Assembly (NCBI GenBank): GCA_943789205.1
Contig: CALSTG010000001.1
Span: 2,098,435-2,162,434 of the forward strand
Direction of reading: 5' to 3'
Length of the DNA: 64,000 bases
DNA from: an uncultured Flavobacteriales bacterium
Lineage (GTDB): Bacteria; Bacteroidota; Bacteroidia; Flavobacteriales_D; Crocinitomicaceae
The position numbers and the translations under genes were made by a program. The notes beneath the pieces were generated by a model. It made no database searches, had not been told where the DNA came from, and saw only the letters and a program-made list of their open reading frames with translations. Positions within the stretch are counted from its first letter, which is position 1. Each line of letters begins with the position of its first letter. Of the stretch, positions 28,292-38,356 are shown in pieces.

Positions 28292-30088
28292 TCATTGTTT
28301 TTCAAAAAGTGATTTGTAAGCGACTAATATTTTCCATTTTGAAGTATAATCCGAGGTAATAAATTTATTTTCGATTAACGATTGTTCTGCGTCTTTTAAT
28401 ATTTCTTTAAAAAATTTATTTTGCATCCAAGAATCTTGGGGCGCTTGAAATCCAATTTTATCTCTTCGATAAGTAATTTCGGAAGGAAGAATGTCGCTCA
28501 TCGAGGTTCGTAAAATTGATTTCGACCAACCATGATACAATAAATATGAACTAGGTAGTGAGAAAACAAATTCAACTAATTCATGATACAGAAATGGAAG
28601 TCTAACTTCAACAGAGTGAGCCATTGAATTCTTGTCCGCAAAACGAAGGAGTTTTTCAAGGCCTTGGTTATTCATTTCATGCTTGAGTGCTGATTTGAGA
28701 TCTGTAAATTGTTTAAAAGGTGTATTTTTATTTTTGAATTCCGCATAAAAATCAGGGTGTATTCCTTTAGGTCTTTTGTTAGATATTTTTTTTGCTACTG
28801 AAGAAACAAATTTATGAGTTTGAGGAGACCTTAGTAATAATGAATCTTTAAAATTAAGAGTTGTATTGGTGCTATGATTCATGTTTATTAAATTATTAAT
28901 CCTCAACCTTTCGGGTTTATTATTTATTAATTCTCTGATATAGAATTGAAAATCCTTTGTGTATCCACACAAGAATTCATCTGCTCCTTGTCCATCGAGC
29001 ATTACAGTAACGCCCTGTTTTTTCGCCTCTTGATAGACACAATATTGAGCATAAATACTTCCCGTTTGGAAGGGTTCTTCTTGATGATAGATTAGTCTTT
29101 CTAACTCTTTAATTAAGTCCATTGCCTGAACATTAACATTAAAGTGTTTTGTTTTAAACCTGTTTTGAATAATTTCGATGAATTGTCCCTCATCTTTTGA
29201 AAAATTCTTAAATCTAGCGGAAAATGTTGCGTTTTCATTTGAAAGTTTTGAAACTAATGCAACGATGCTACTAGAGTCCAGTCCTCCAGAAAGAGATGAT
29301 CCAACTTTTACATCGGATCTTAATCTTCTTTCAATAGATGTATTTAATAACTCTTTGAACCTGTCAGATGCTTCTGAAAATGACATATCTACTGAATCAC
29401 TTATTACAATATCCCAATAACGCGATTGTTTTATTTGCTTTCCACCTTTATAAATAAAAGAATGGGAAGGTTTTAATTTATTTATCTCCTTGTAGAAGGT
29501 TTGTTTTTGGTCATGAGGATTTTCAACTAAGTCAAAATGCAAATAATTGAAAAGTAAATTTTCATTTATGCTCTTATCAATTCCTATTTCCAACAGCGCT
29601 TTAATTTCTGAGGCAAAATAAAAGTCACCATTGTAAAATCCGTAATAAAATGGTTTTTCTCCGAAACGATCTCGGGCACAAAACAGTTCATCTTTTATTT
29701 CGTCATAAATTGCAAACGCAAACATTCCATCTAACTTTTGAAGCATATCTGTTCCCCATGTTTGGTAAGCTGCCAATAAAACTTCAGTATCAGAATCTGT
29801 TGAGAATACAACGTTTTTAATTTCAAGTTCCTTTTTTATTTCGAGGTAATTATAAATTTCTCCATTGAAGGATGTTGTGTAATCACCTCGAGTCATTGGT
29901 TGAGCAGCGTTTTCAGATAGATCAATTATTGAGAGTCTATTATGGCCGAGTATTACTTTTTGCCTTTTAGAATACCAAGTTCCATTTCCATCTGGTCCTC
30001 TATGTGACATTTTAAGCTTCATTCTCTCAATTGATTGCAAGTCAAAAGAGGAATCACTATTTCGCCATATTCCGCTAATTCCACACAT
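28292..30088 (-). CDS. asnB: Asparagine synthase-like glutamine amidotransferase
   Basis: A 598-residue two-domain enzyme. The N-terminal nucleophile is Cys2 in MCGISGIWRN, followed by the glutaminase core (SHRGPDG, SFNGEIYNY). The synthetase domain has the PP-loop SSLSGGLDSSSIVAL near residue 268 and PFLYHELVEFVFSLP further on. In glycan loci such proteins (WbpS and relatives) amidate the carboxyl group of a uronic acid rather than making free asparagine. Its position between glycan genes favours this role, but sequence alone does not exclude ordinary asparagine synthesis. It is flanked by two copies, one broken, of the acyltransferase 5' end. Confidence 0.82.
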   Translation of the reverse strand: MCGISGIWRNSDSSFDLQSIERMKLKMSHRGPDGNGTWYSKRQKVILGHNRLSIIDLSENAAQPMTRGDYTTSFNGEIYNYLEIKKELEIKNVVFSTDSDTEVLLAAYQTWGTDMLQKLDGMFAFAIYDEIKDELFCARDRFGEKPFYYGFYNGDFYFASEIKALLEIGIDKSINENLLFNYLHFDLVENPHDQKQTFYKEINKLKPSHSFIYKGGKQIKQSRYWDIVISDSVDMSFSEASDRFKELLNTSIERRLRSDVKVGSSLSGGLDSSSIVALVSKLSNENATFSARFKNFSKDEGQFIEIIQNRFKTKHFNVNVQAMDLIKELERLIYHQEEPFQTGSIYAQYCVYQEAKKQGVTVMLDGQGADEFLCGYTKDFQFYIRELINNKPERLRINNLINMNHSTNTTLNFKDSLLLRSPQTHKFVSSVAKKISNKRPKGIHPDFYAEFKNKNTPFKQFTDLKSALKHEMNNQGLEKLLRFADKNSMAHSVEVRLPFLYHELVEFVFSLPSSYLLYHGWSKSILRTSMSDILPSEITYRRDKIGFQAPQDSWMQNKFFKEILKDAEQSLIENKFITSDYTSKWKILVAYKSLFEKQ

Positions 30089-30109
30089 GGTTAATATATT
30101 TCTTTAGGA

Positions 30110-30253
30110 TTAAGAAAAACATAGATTTTTTTAATAACCATACCCTTATCTATATTTATGTTTTTTGGTAAAATTATTCTAAAGTACATTCGGGAAAGCG
30201 ATTTTTATTTTTCCATTGAATAGAAAAATAGGTGCGAATATCCAAAACTATTT
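30110..30253 (-). pseudogene. Decayed copy of the 5' end of the 27691-28275 acyltransferase
   Basis: The stretch between asnB and the upstream glycosyltransferase aligns base by base with 28130-28265. On the minus strand it reads LKKIVLDIRTYFSIQWKNK, then RFPECTLE, a stop, and after a one-base deletion LPKNINIDKGMVIKK. The intact gene reads KKLLLDLRTYFSIHWKNK, RFPECTLE, VPKNTNIDKGTVIKK. By eye about four of five bases agree. There is no ATG, a stop and a frameshift are present, and the homology ends near 30110, so it is a relic and not a gene. Confidence 0.85.
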
Positions 30254-30256
30254 TTT

Positions 30257-31495
30257 TTAATATTTCTTTAAAATACTTAAATAATTATCAATATTAGAAT
30301 CAAAAGTATAAGCTTTAAGTATTTTTTTTCTTGCTTCTCCTCCAATTTCACTTAAATCATATTTGCACTGCATAATCTTTTTTAAAACGTTAAACCAATC
30401 ATCCTCTGATTCAACTAAAAAGGAATTTTTAGTATTATCAGCTATTCTTTTGTTTACAGTAATATTTGAGGCTACACTTGCTACGCCCATTCCCATATAC
30501 TGAATTAATTTAAAGCCTCCTTTACCTTTGCTTTGATCACTATTGTCCAAAGGCATTAGGCCTATATCTATCTCGCGAATGGCATTAATCTCATCATTTA
30601 AAGACCATTTTTTGAATTTTATAGGAAAATTTGTTTCTCTCAAATATTGATTTCCCCCGATAACTAGTAATTTAAATTTAAAATTTTCTGCTAATCTATC
30701 CAGCACAGGTAAAATATTATCAAGCAAAAAGTAATTTTGATTTCCGCCTATCCAACCAAGGGTTATTAGATTATTCTGCTTATATACCTTAGGACTGTAT
30801 TCATTATAATTAACGCAGGTAGGAATCACTACCATTTTGCTATGATCGGAATTTATAAACTTTTTGAAGTATGCTTTTAGGTAATCCGAAACAACAATTA
30901 AGGTCTTGTACATGTTGAGGGTGGTTATAGTTTTGTTTCCATTTTCTTGTAATAAAACGGGTATAATTCCTTTTATAATTCTCGGTTCTTTTTTAGTGGC
31001 AGCTATATCATCATCAATATCTAGAATTGCGCTTGGATGAAAATGAAGAAGGAATTTATCCATAAATAAGTTTCCGTAATCATTGTATAATAGCAACTCT
31101 CTTCTAACAATCACAAATTCACATTTTCTACTTTTACAAATTTGAAAAAACCGAATCCACATAGATTTAATTAAATATTGATTTATATCCATAAATTCAA
31201 AATCATACTTGGACTTTCGGTAATTTGTTGTAATTACTTTTGCCTTATAATCGTAATTGTTTAGTTTTTCACACCACTTTTGGGCTCTGTATTGATAACC
31301 AGAATTTTCAATAGGAAAATTTTCAAAATAGAGTATGGTATTATTTTTTCTGCTAACTGCGGGTTTGAGGAAGATTTTAAGAATATAAATTATACATTTT
31401 AGAACATGTAAGTTTACAAACAGCGAAAGTGTAAAAGCAATTTTTTTTAATCGACTAAACTTGATCCGAATAGTATTTCTAGGAATTATTCGCAT
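30257..31495 (-). CDS. Glycosyltransferase (GT-B fold, family 4-like)
   Basis: A 412-residue enzyme. A hydrophobic segment near the N terminus (about 20-45: IAFTLSLFVNLHVLKCIIYIL) may anchor it to the membrane. The donor-binding half has ITLGWIGGNQNYFLLDNI, IDIGLMPLDNSDQSKGKGGFK and LIQYMGMGVASVAS, which is the equivalent of the GT4 EYMAxGxP motif. The pattern SGYQYRAQKWCEKL resembles acceptor-domain starts in the same family. No donor can be assigned. About 150 nt without any gene lie upstream, where I see nothing recognisable. Confidence 0.78.
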   Translation of the reverse strand: MRIIPRNTIRIKFSRLKKIAFTLSLFVNLHVLKCIIYILKIFLKPAVSRKNNTILYFENFPIENSGYQYRAQKWCEKLNNYDYKAKVITTNYRKSKYDFEFMDINQYLIKSMWIRFFQICKSRKCEFVIVRRELLLYNDYGNLFMDKFLLHFHPSAILDIDDDIAATKKEPRIIKGIIPVLLQENGNKTITTLNMYKTLIVVSDYLKAYFKKFINSDHSKMVVIPTCVNYNEYSPKVYKQNNLITLGWIGGNQNYFLLDNILPVLDRLAENFKFKLLVIGGNQYLRETNFPIKFKKWSLNDEINAIREIDIGLMPLDNSDQSKGKGGFKLIQYMGMGVASVASNITVNKRIADNTKNSFLVESEDDWFNVLKKIMQCKYDLSEIGGEARKKILKAYTFDSNIDNYLSILKKY

Positions 31496-31648
31496 AAATA
31501 ATCGAAATAGTGTTGATTATCACGTAACCGTTTTGTAGTTCTCTCCTGTCAGAAGTATTTTTAATGACTTTCTATTTTCGTTTTGAACTGTGAGAATCTT
31601 AATAAATTTATGACATCAGACTTAATCATTATCATATTGAATAGTAAA

Positions 31649-32398
31649 TTATCCGAGAACATTTGATAATTCATTATTATCTCCTTTGTATATAAAAATA
31701 AGATTATGGTAGAAATGTATAGATATAATTTTCTTATCAAAATATCCTGGTTCATAATTAGCTATTTGAAATTCTTGATGATTTAATCCATCTGTTAAAT
31801 GTTTAAAGAAATTCATCATAGTTTTTTCATTTTTAAGGTCCTTACTTGTACCCCCGAATTCCTTCCAATAGGATGTCTGAGTATCTTCAATTACATAAAT
31901 TCCACCATTATTTAATTTTGGGAAAAGTATTTTAAAAGTTTCAATCACATGTTCATTTATATGGCTGCCATCATCAATTATAATATCGAACGATTTAGCG
32001 GATTTACAAACGTCATCAAGAAATTTAAAGTCAATTTGACTACCTTGAAAAATCTTTATTCTTTTTTCCTCCAAAGGTTTCTTATCGTAAATGTCAATTC
32101 CAAAAATTTGAGCAAAAGGGAAATAAGTTTTCCACATGCGAAGTGAATCTCCGCCAGATTTTGGATTCTTATATCCACCGACACCAATTTCCAAAAGGTT
32201 GATTTTTTTGTATCTCATTTTTTTGAAGTGAGAATCATAATGTTGTGTGTAATAGTGGCCAATAATTTTATCAGTTTCGTAAATCCTCCCTATTTCATCT
32301 AAATTATTCCAATGAGTTAGAGATTTTAGTAGATTTAAATTTCTTCTAATAACTCTGCGATTTTTTTCATTGAAAAACTTTTTTATAGTTTCTTTCAT
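31649..32398 (-). CDS. Class I SAM-dependent methyltransferase, MycE-like sugar O-methyltransferase
   Basis: A 249-residue protein. The SAM site LLEIGVGGYKNPKSGGDSLRMW, then FGIDIYDKKPLEEKRIKIFQGSQ and IIIDDGSHINEH, follows the pattern of MycE/TylE macrolide-sugar methyltransferases (GVGGYxxPxxGGxSLRMW, DIYDK, DDGSH). The paired Asp residues in IIDDGSH match the Mg2+ site of those enzymes. It most likely O-methylates a hydroxyl of a glycan sugar, which would often be a terminal residue. It lies between the flippase and a glycosyltransferase. A second ORF in another frame over its 3' end is a shadow. Confidence 0.72.
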   Translation of the reverse strand: MKETIKKFFNEKNRRVIRRNLNLLKSLTHWNNLDEIGRIYETDKIIGHYYTQHYDSHFKKMRYKKINLLEIGVGGYKNPKSGGDSLRMWKTYFPFAQIFGIDIYDKKPLEEKRIKIFQGSQIDFKFLDDVCKSAKSFDIIIDDGSHINEHVIETFKILFPKLNNGGIYVIEDTQTSYWKEFGGTSKDLKNEKTMMNFFKHLTDGLNHQEFQIANYEPGYFDKKIISIHFYHNLIFIYKGDNNELSNVLG

Positions 32399-32408
32399 AT
32401 TTTAATCT

Positions 32409-33839
32409 TTAATTGAGTTGAGTTTTTCTCTGATATTTTCTTATTTCAAAGTATGAGTAGGTCAAAATAACTACACAACAGGTAATTTTTAAAAGTATTA
32501 ATCTAGAGTATTCAATACTATCAATCACAAATTCAGATAAATTAAATACCAAGAATGTACAACTCAGGATTATTAAATAAAGTATTGGTTTAGTTAATCT
32601 AAAATGAATATTAAATAATTTTCTATTATATATATATTGAATTACTAACCAGATTACTGACCCTAAAAATGTACCGAATGCTACACCATAAATGCCATAA
32701 TCGATAACTAATAATAAGCTAATAAAAACATTACGTTCCTAAGAGAGACAAAAGAAGCGTAGGTGAATATACTTTGTTTTAGACAATATATGTAAACCCG
32801 TATTATAAAACAGATTATTAAATCCCTATAAATATTATAGATATACTTAAAAAGAATACCACCAATAATGCTTTGTTGTAGGCCGGTGCGAATACTTGAA
32901 TAAGTTCGTTGTTAAAAGTAAAAAAGATGAAAATAAACGGGAAAAGAAGGATCCAAGCAAAATCATGAAAAGATTGAATGATTTTTTTGAGTTTTGGATT
33001 GTCTTTCATACTCATTGCACGAGGAAACCAACCTAAGAGTAATGCAGAAAAAATCAAATTTAAAAGGCTACTTATTTTGGCACCAATTGCATAAATACCA
33101 AGCTCGTCAATAGAGCAATAATTCAAAATAATTTTTCGATCGAAAAAGGTTACCATTTGAAATAAAATGGTAACACCTAAGATATGAATAGAGTAGTTGA
33201 AAAGGTATTTGAATATGGTTAAATTCCAGGTAACAGTAATTTTTTTTCGAACTGCCAGAAATCCAAGAAGATTCATTATCCCACTGTAATCAAAGATGCT
33301 CTAAAGAAACCTATTACCCCCATTCGGTCATAGTAAACAAAAATAAACCCAAGTGAGACAATGAGAAATATGTTGATTAATGATAGTAAAAGGAAAATAT
33401 TTTTTTTGAATTCGCAGCGTAAAATTGACATTGAGAATGAAAAAAGCATACTTCCAATTACAATGAAAATATTAATTAAATATAATTCAAAGTTTATCTC
33501 ATTGTTAAAGACAGATGAAATGATTATGCCTTGTAGTGAAAACATGGATAGAAAGTATACTGCACTAATCATTAATAAAAAAGCTAAGATGGTACCTGTC
33601 AATGATTTAATTTCCGTTTTATAATCAGGGTAAAATCTAAGTAATCCTCCAATTAATCCAAATGGAAGTATCGTCATAAATAAATTGTTCCAGGTGAGAA
33701 AAATATCCATGATTCCATAGTCACCTTTGGATAGTATCCGAGTATAAATGGGAGTTAAGAAAATTGAGGCAAAAACACCGATGTAACTAGATAGTCCGTA
33801 TACGGCTGACTCTCCAAGAACTTTTTTAAGAATACTCAT
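32409..33839 (-). CDS. Wzx-type oligosaccharide flippase (at least three frameshifts)
   Basis: Two track ORFs (33276-33839, 32818-33276) and an unlisted 3' part make one ~477-residue MATE/Wzx polysaccharide exporter. The N terminus SAVYGLSSYIGVFASIFLTPIYTR is the classical start of the family. The middle continues FLAVRKKITVTWNLTIFKYLFNYS. Beyond 32818 I recover NLFYNTGLHILSKTKYI and then VFISLLLVIDYGIYGVAFGT to a TAA at 32409. Frame changes fall near 33275, 32818 and 32735-32760. It flips the lipid-linked glycan to the periplasmic side. With this many shifts in one gene, decay cannot be excluded, but the recovered parts keep their hydrophobic pattern. Confidence 0.75.
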
Positions 33840-33893
33840 TTTGTTTGCTATTCAATTTAATAGTTAACCCTTAAAATTTTGATTTTTTTCAAA

Positions 33894-35141
33894 TCAAAGA
33901 ATCATCCCCGCTCCTACGGTATTATTATTTGTTTCATCAATTAATATAAAAGACCCCGTATTTCTATTTGTTCGATAAGAATCAAAAAAGAGTGGGGTAG
34001 TGGTCTTGATTTTAATTCGAGCAATTCCATTTTTCTCTATGGAGTTCTGCCTTCTATTCTTTTCAATTCATTCAGGTCGACAACATAAACGATTTCTTTA
34101 ATAATTGCTCTTCCAGATCGTGTTGTATGCTGGATGCTATATTTTCCATTGAGTTGCATCGGGTTTTCTCCCATCCAGCAAATCATTGCATCAATTTCTT
34201 GACTATTTTGAGGTTGGTTGGTTGTTTTCACAATCATATCACCTCGGCTAATGTCAATATCATCCTCTAGTTCTATACTAATCGATTGAGGCGCATAAGC
34301 TTCTTTCAAATTCGAATCCCCACAATGTATTTTCTTAACACGGCTTTGCAGTTGAGAGGGTAGTGCCGTAACTTGATCCCCAATTCTTAAAATACCACTT
34401 GAAATACGTCCTGCATAGCCCCGGTAATCATGGTATTCATCCGTATGTGGTCTCAAAACGGTTTGAACGGCAAATCTAAAATCAATGTGATTAAGATCAT
34501 TAGCTACAGGTATGTTTTCGAGTGAATGTAATAGTGTGGGTCCATTGTACCACTCCATAGTTTCAGAGCGGTTTACAACATTGTCACCTTTTAAAGCTGA
34601 GATTGGAATGAATTTAAAATCTTGAATGTCTAATTTGGCTGCAAAATCTTTATATTGCTCCTTGATTTTGTCAAAATCAGATTGTTTGATAATCAACAAG
34701 ATCCATTTTATTGATACAAACCAAAACATGAGGTATTTGAAGTAAAGAGGCAATGTAGCTATGTCTTTTGGTTTGTTCGATGACGCCATTTCGTGCATCT
34801 ATTAAGATTAAAGCGGCATTTGCTGTGGATGCTCCAGTAACCATATTCCTTGTATACTGAATGTGCCCGGGTGTATCTGCGATAATGAACTTACGATTAG
34901 GTGTATTGAAATACCGATAGGCAACATCAATGGTAATACCTTGTTCTCTCTCGTCTTTTAAACCATCCGTTAAAAGTGAAAAATCAATTTCATCTAATCC
35001 TTTCTTTTTACTCGTATTTTCTATCGCTGCTAGCTGATCTTGAAAAATACTTTTTGAATCGTACAACAAACGTCCTATTAAGGTACTTTTACCATCGTCA
35101 ACACTACCAGCTGTTGTAAATCTTAATAATTCTCCTTTCAT
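33894..35141 (-). CDS. cysN: Sulfate adenylyltransferase subunit 1, CysN (two frameshifts)
   Basis: The GTPase subunit of ATP sulfurylase. ORFs 34677-35141 and 34037-34798 join near 34689 (removing one base gives [16 protein letters not shown]). A second shift near 34048 leads into an unlisted end, [18 protein letters not shown], then [20 protein letters not shown] and TGA at 33894. The restored gene is 416 codons, the normal size. Motifs: [10 protein letters not shown] (G1), ADTPGH (G3), NKMD (G4), then the EF-Tu-like beta-barrel. It works with CysD to make adenosine phosphosulfate, and it starts inside the formyltransferase stop (4-nt overlap), so the pair is separated from cysD by two glycan genes. 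Confidence 0.88.
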
Positions 35142-35944
35142 TTCGGTAAAGGAATTAACTTAATTTTATCATTTGTTAGTTTACCACCTTTGATAAACTC
35201 AAACATTTTTTTTGAATTTCTCATAACAAGATAATTTTGATACCAACCCCACTGTTTAGAGTAATACGTGGTTCCCTCGGCAATATTTTTTTGAGGAATG
35301 TTTTGAGTTTTATTTTTCATGATATTACTTATGCTTCTAATATATAGGTCATGGGCGTGATTCATAACTCTGATATGTATTTTCAGTAAGGAATTGTCTG
35401 TTTTACTAAACTTCGTATACTCTGTTGTTAAAATCCCACCAGTGTCAATGCCCTTATCTATCCACATGATGGTATTTCCAATCATGTTAAATTGCTTAGT
35501 TGCAATGCACCAATTCGTGCAATTTGGACCTCCTTTTATATGGGGTGATAATCCCGTATGTAAATTTAATAGTCCTATTTTTGGGTTTATCTTAATTAAA
35601 TCCTCTTTTATGAGGCTAGTTCCAGAAACAAGAATTAAATCAGGATTTATTTTTTTGGTATAATCAAAGGTTCTTTTTTCATTGATATTACTAACAACTA
35701 ATTGATCACAATTCGGATAAGAATTAAATTCTGATTCGTAATGATTCATAAGACTCCACCAAGTTTTATTGGGAAGGGAGAAAATAAATTTTGATAATAA
35801 TTTATTGATAATTGTTTTTAAATTATATTTTTTGATGCTTACTCTTTTTTCAAGCACAATCGCAGAAAGAGGAAACTGACTATTGATTTTATTCGCTAAA
35901 GCTCTTTGATTTGGCTCATCTCCAATCCACATTACAATTTTCAT
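35138..35944 (-). CDS. Formyltransferase family protein (possible sugar N-formyltransferase)
   Basis: A 268-residue protein with the formyltransferase core. The catalytic Asn-His pair is in [15 protein letters not shown] and the Asp in [11 protein letters not shown], matching the N...H...D triad of Met-tRNA and sugar N-formyltransferases that use N10-formyltetrahydrofolate. It lacks the C-terminal tRNA-binding domain of Fmt. Because it lies between a polysaccharide deacetylase and cysN, with 4-nt overlaps on both sides, formylation of an amine exposed by deacetylation is an attractive guess. GART-type folate enzymes are the alternative but do not fit the context. Confidence 0.72.
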   Translation of the reverse strand: MKIVMWIGDEPNQRALANKINSQFPLSAIVLEKRVSIKKYNLKTIINKLLSKFIFSLPNKTWWSLMNHYESEFNSYPNCDQLVVSNINEKRTFDYTKKINPDLILVSGTSLIKEDLIKINPKIGLLNLHTGLSPHIKGGPNCTNWCIATKQFNMIGNTIMWIDKGIDTGGILTTEYTKFSKTDNSLLKIHIRVMNHAHDLYIRSISNIMKNKTQNIPQKNIAEGTTYYSKQWGWYQNYLVMRNSKKMFEFIKGGKLTNDKIKLIPLPK

Positions 35945-36864
35945 TTTCGATATCGAATTAAAAATTTAATTTTCTCAAGAATATGAGAGATTCTTAGCTT
36001 TGTTTTGAACCACCTTTCATTATACAGTTCTATTCTTGGGATCTCAAACTTACTGTGTTTATTTGGGTTGAAAATATCTTGTTTAACTGCTAAGCCAAAT
36101 TGATAACCTAGTTTTTGAGATAAGGTTATTGTAGCCTCATTATAACTACCAACAGGATATGAAATTGTTCGAGGATAGAAACCTAATTTTGAATATATGA
36201 TTTCTCTAGACTCTTTCAGTTCTTTGGCAATGATATTTTCATCGTCAACAGTACCTAACATAAAGTGATTGACTGTATGTGACCCTACATAATGACCCTT
36301 TGAAATCAATTTTTTTATATCATCCCAATTCATCATTAGTTTAGGTAGGTTATCTATTTTGGTGATTTTTTGAATTTCTTTAAGAACTAAAACCCTTTTA
36401 AAATGATTTATTTTCTTTAGTTGAGGTTTTAATTGTCTTGCATAAACTAGAGGAGTTGTTATTTCATCAAACTCAACGTTTCTCAATTCCTCTGGCAGAA
36501 AGTCAAAATCAAGATTTATATGATCCGGTTTGAAGTTTTGGAAGCAATATTCTAGTATATGCGTCCATGTTGGTATGTTTTTTTCTATACAATTTGTAAC
36601 AATATAAAATGTTGCTTTAACATTGTGCTTCTCAAGAATCGGTAGAGCGGTATCAATATTGTCCTTATAACCATCATCAAACATTATTGTGGCGAAATCA
36701 GATTTTTTTTTATAGTCTCCAGAAGACATTAATTCTTCAAAAACTCTAACCTCATATTTTTTTTTGATATGTACAATACATTTCTCAAAAAGAATAGGGT
36801 CCATTGGGTCCCACAAGGGGTCTCGTTGGTGATGGACTCTATGAAATAAAAAATTTCGAATCAT
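35941..36864 (-). CDS. Polysaccharide deacetylase (NodB/CE4 domain)
   Basis: A 307-residue CE4 deacetylase. Catalytic motif 1 is FATIMFDDGYKDN (Asp-Asp), motif 2 is VGSHTVNHFML (HxxxH-type metal ligands) and motif 3 is SYPVGSYNEA. No clear signal peptide is visible at the N terminus (MIRNFLFHRVHHQRD), so it probably acts in the cytoplasm on a lipid-linked or nucleotide-linked sugar. The gene lies 6 nt after cysD and overlaps the formyltransferase by 4 nt, so removal of an acetyl group and formylation may be consecutive steps. Confidence 0.82.
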   Translation of the reverse strand: MIRNFLFHRVHHQRDPLWDPMDPILFEKCIVHIKKKYEVRVFEELMSSGDYKKKSDFATIMFDDGYKDNIDTALPILEKHNVKATFYIVTNCIEKNIPTWTHILEYCFQNFKPDHINLDFDFLPEELRNVEFDEITTPLVYARQLKPQLKKINHFKRVLVLKEIQKITKIDNLPKLMMNWDDIKKLISKGHYVGSHTVNHFMLGTVDDENIIAKELKESREIIYSKLGFYPRTISYPVGSYNEATITLSQKLGYQFGLAVKQDIFNPNKHSKFEIPRIELYNERWFKTKLRISHILEKIKFLIRYRK

Positions 36865-36870
36865 ATTTTT

Positions 36871-37775
36871 TTAAAAATAGCCTTCTTTTTTACGTTCTTC
36901 CATTGCAGCCTCTGATCTTTGGTCGTCTGCGCGATTTCCTCTTTCTGTTTCACGCGCTGCGGCAACCTCAGCAATAATATGATCAAGCGTACTTGCTTCT
37001 GATTCAACAGCTCCTGTGATTGTTAAATCTCCAATGGTTCTAAATCGAACAATTTCTTTTGTGACCTTTTCATTTGGTTTGAGTGTAATAAAAGGTGAGT
37101 TTGCCAAAATCGTATTGCCTCTTCTTATCACCTCTCGCTCATGAGAAAAGTATAGACTTGGTAATGCTATTTTTTCTTTCTTAATATACTGCCAAATATC
37201 CATTTCGGTCCAATTGCTAATTGGAAAAACACGGAAATGTTCACCAAATTTCTTTTTACCATTGAATAAGTTCCATAATTCTGGTCTTTGATTTTTTGGA
37301 TCCCATTGGCCAAAGTCATCACGATGGGAAAAAAATCGTTCTTTGGCACGTGCTTTTTCTTCATCTCTTCGTGCACCACCCATAGCCGCATCAAATTTAT
37401 TTTTCTCAATGGTATCGATTAGTGTAGGGATTTGTGCAGTATTTCGAGTCGCATGAACGCCTTTCTCGTCTTGAGCAAGACCATTGTCAATAGCTTCTTG
37501 TACACTCCCAACAACCAATTGAGCTCCAATTTTATCGAACCAAGTTCATCGCGAAATGCAATGGTTTCATCAAAATTATGTCCAGTATCTATATGAACAA
37601 GCGGAAAAGGAATCTTTGCTGGGTAAAAAGCTTTGACAGCAAGATGCGTAACAACGATTGAATCTTTTCCTCCTGAAAATAAAATACATGGGTTTTCAAA
37701 CTGAGCAAATGCCTCTCTCAACACAAATATGGACTCTGCTTCTAACTCCTCTAAATGTTCTAGTCTGTAGCTCAT
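36871..37775 (-). CDS. cysD: Sulfate adenylyltransferase subunit 2, CysD (one frameshift)
   Basis: ORFs 37419-37775 and 36871-37518 are one ~301-residue ATP sulfurylase small subunit. The PP-loop [13 protein letters not shown] and [18 protein letters not shown] are in the first piece. The second frame picks up as [17 protein letters not shown] near 37535, then [19 protein letters not shown], and ends [10 protein letters not shown], which is the typical C terminus of the family. One base is lost (or two gained) between GAACTTGGTTC and GATAAAATT. It makes adenosine phosphosulfate with CysN. It overlaps cysC by 4 nt. Confidence 0.9.
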
Positions 37776-38356
37776 AGTTTAGATTTTAATTGCTCAAATA
37801 AATAGTCGATGCTTTCGTCTGGTGTTTGCTCATCAGTTTTTACTACGATATCAGGTTTTATGGGTGCTTCAAATGGACTTGAAATACCTGTAAAATCATT
37901 GATCTCACCAGTTCGTGCTTTCTTGTAAAGTCCTTTGACATCTCGTTTTTCGCATGCTGAAACAGAGCTTTCAATATAGACCTCTATAAAGTCTGTATCA
38001 GAAATTATATTTCTTGCCTGAATTCTATTGCTTTCAAAAGGAGAAATAAATGCATTAATAACGATGTGTCCCGTCTCAACAAATAGCTTAGAAATTTCGG
38101 CTACGCGTCTGATATTTTCGATTCTATCTTTTTCGCTAAATCCAAGATCTTTATTGATCCCAAGTCTTGTGTTGTCTCCATCCAAAACAACGGCGTTGAA
38201 TCCATTTTCAAAAAGTTTGGCTTGGAGTCCATTTGCAAGTGTAGATTTACCTGAGCCCGATAGTCCGACAAACCAAAGTACAAACCCACGGTGTTGATTT
38301 CGTTTTTCAAAATCAGTGCGGTCTATTTTATAGGATTGAGACTTCAGGTTATTCAC
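37772..38356 (-). CDS. cysC: Adenylylsulfate (APS) kinase
   Basis: A 194-residue kinase that turns APS into PAPS, the sulfate donor. The P-loop is [17 protein letters not shown], followed by the substrate motif [17 protein letters not shown], the [10 protein letters not shown] helix and the lid ISPFESNRI. The C terminus has [16 protein letters not shown], as in E. coli CysC. It overlaps DUF2061 on one side and cysD on the other by 4 nt each. No PAPS reductase or sulfite reductase is in the window, so the PAPS could serve either cysteine synthesis or sulfotransferases. Confidence 0.94.
   Translation of the reverse strand: MNNLKSQSYKIDRTDFEKRNQHRGFVLWFVGLSGSGKSTLANGLQAKLFENGFNAVVLDGDNTRLGINKDLGFSEKDRIENIRRVAEISKLFVETGHIVINAFISPFESNRIQARNIISDTDFIEVYIESSVSACEKRDVKGLYKKARTGEINDFTGISSPFEAPIKPDIVVKTDEQTPDESIDYLFEQLKSKL

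Noticed and set aside
31561-31755. 64-residue ORF overlapping the 3' end of the methyltransferase
   Set aside because: It is on the same strand in another frame, is low in complexity and overlaps a well-supported gene; no start signal is visible.
20678-33839. Prophage or integrative element carrying the glycan genes
   Set aside because: No integrase, transposase, tRNA, terminal repeat or phage structural gene is visible at either border.
34037-34798. Separate short EF-Tu-like protein downstream of a GTPase
   Set aside because: It is the continuation of CysN after a one-base shift; the motifs on either side fit a single CysN of normal length.
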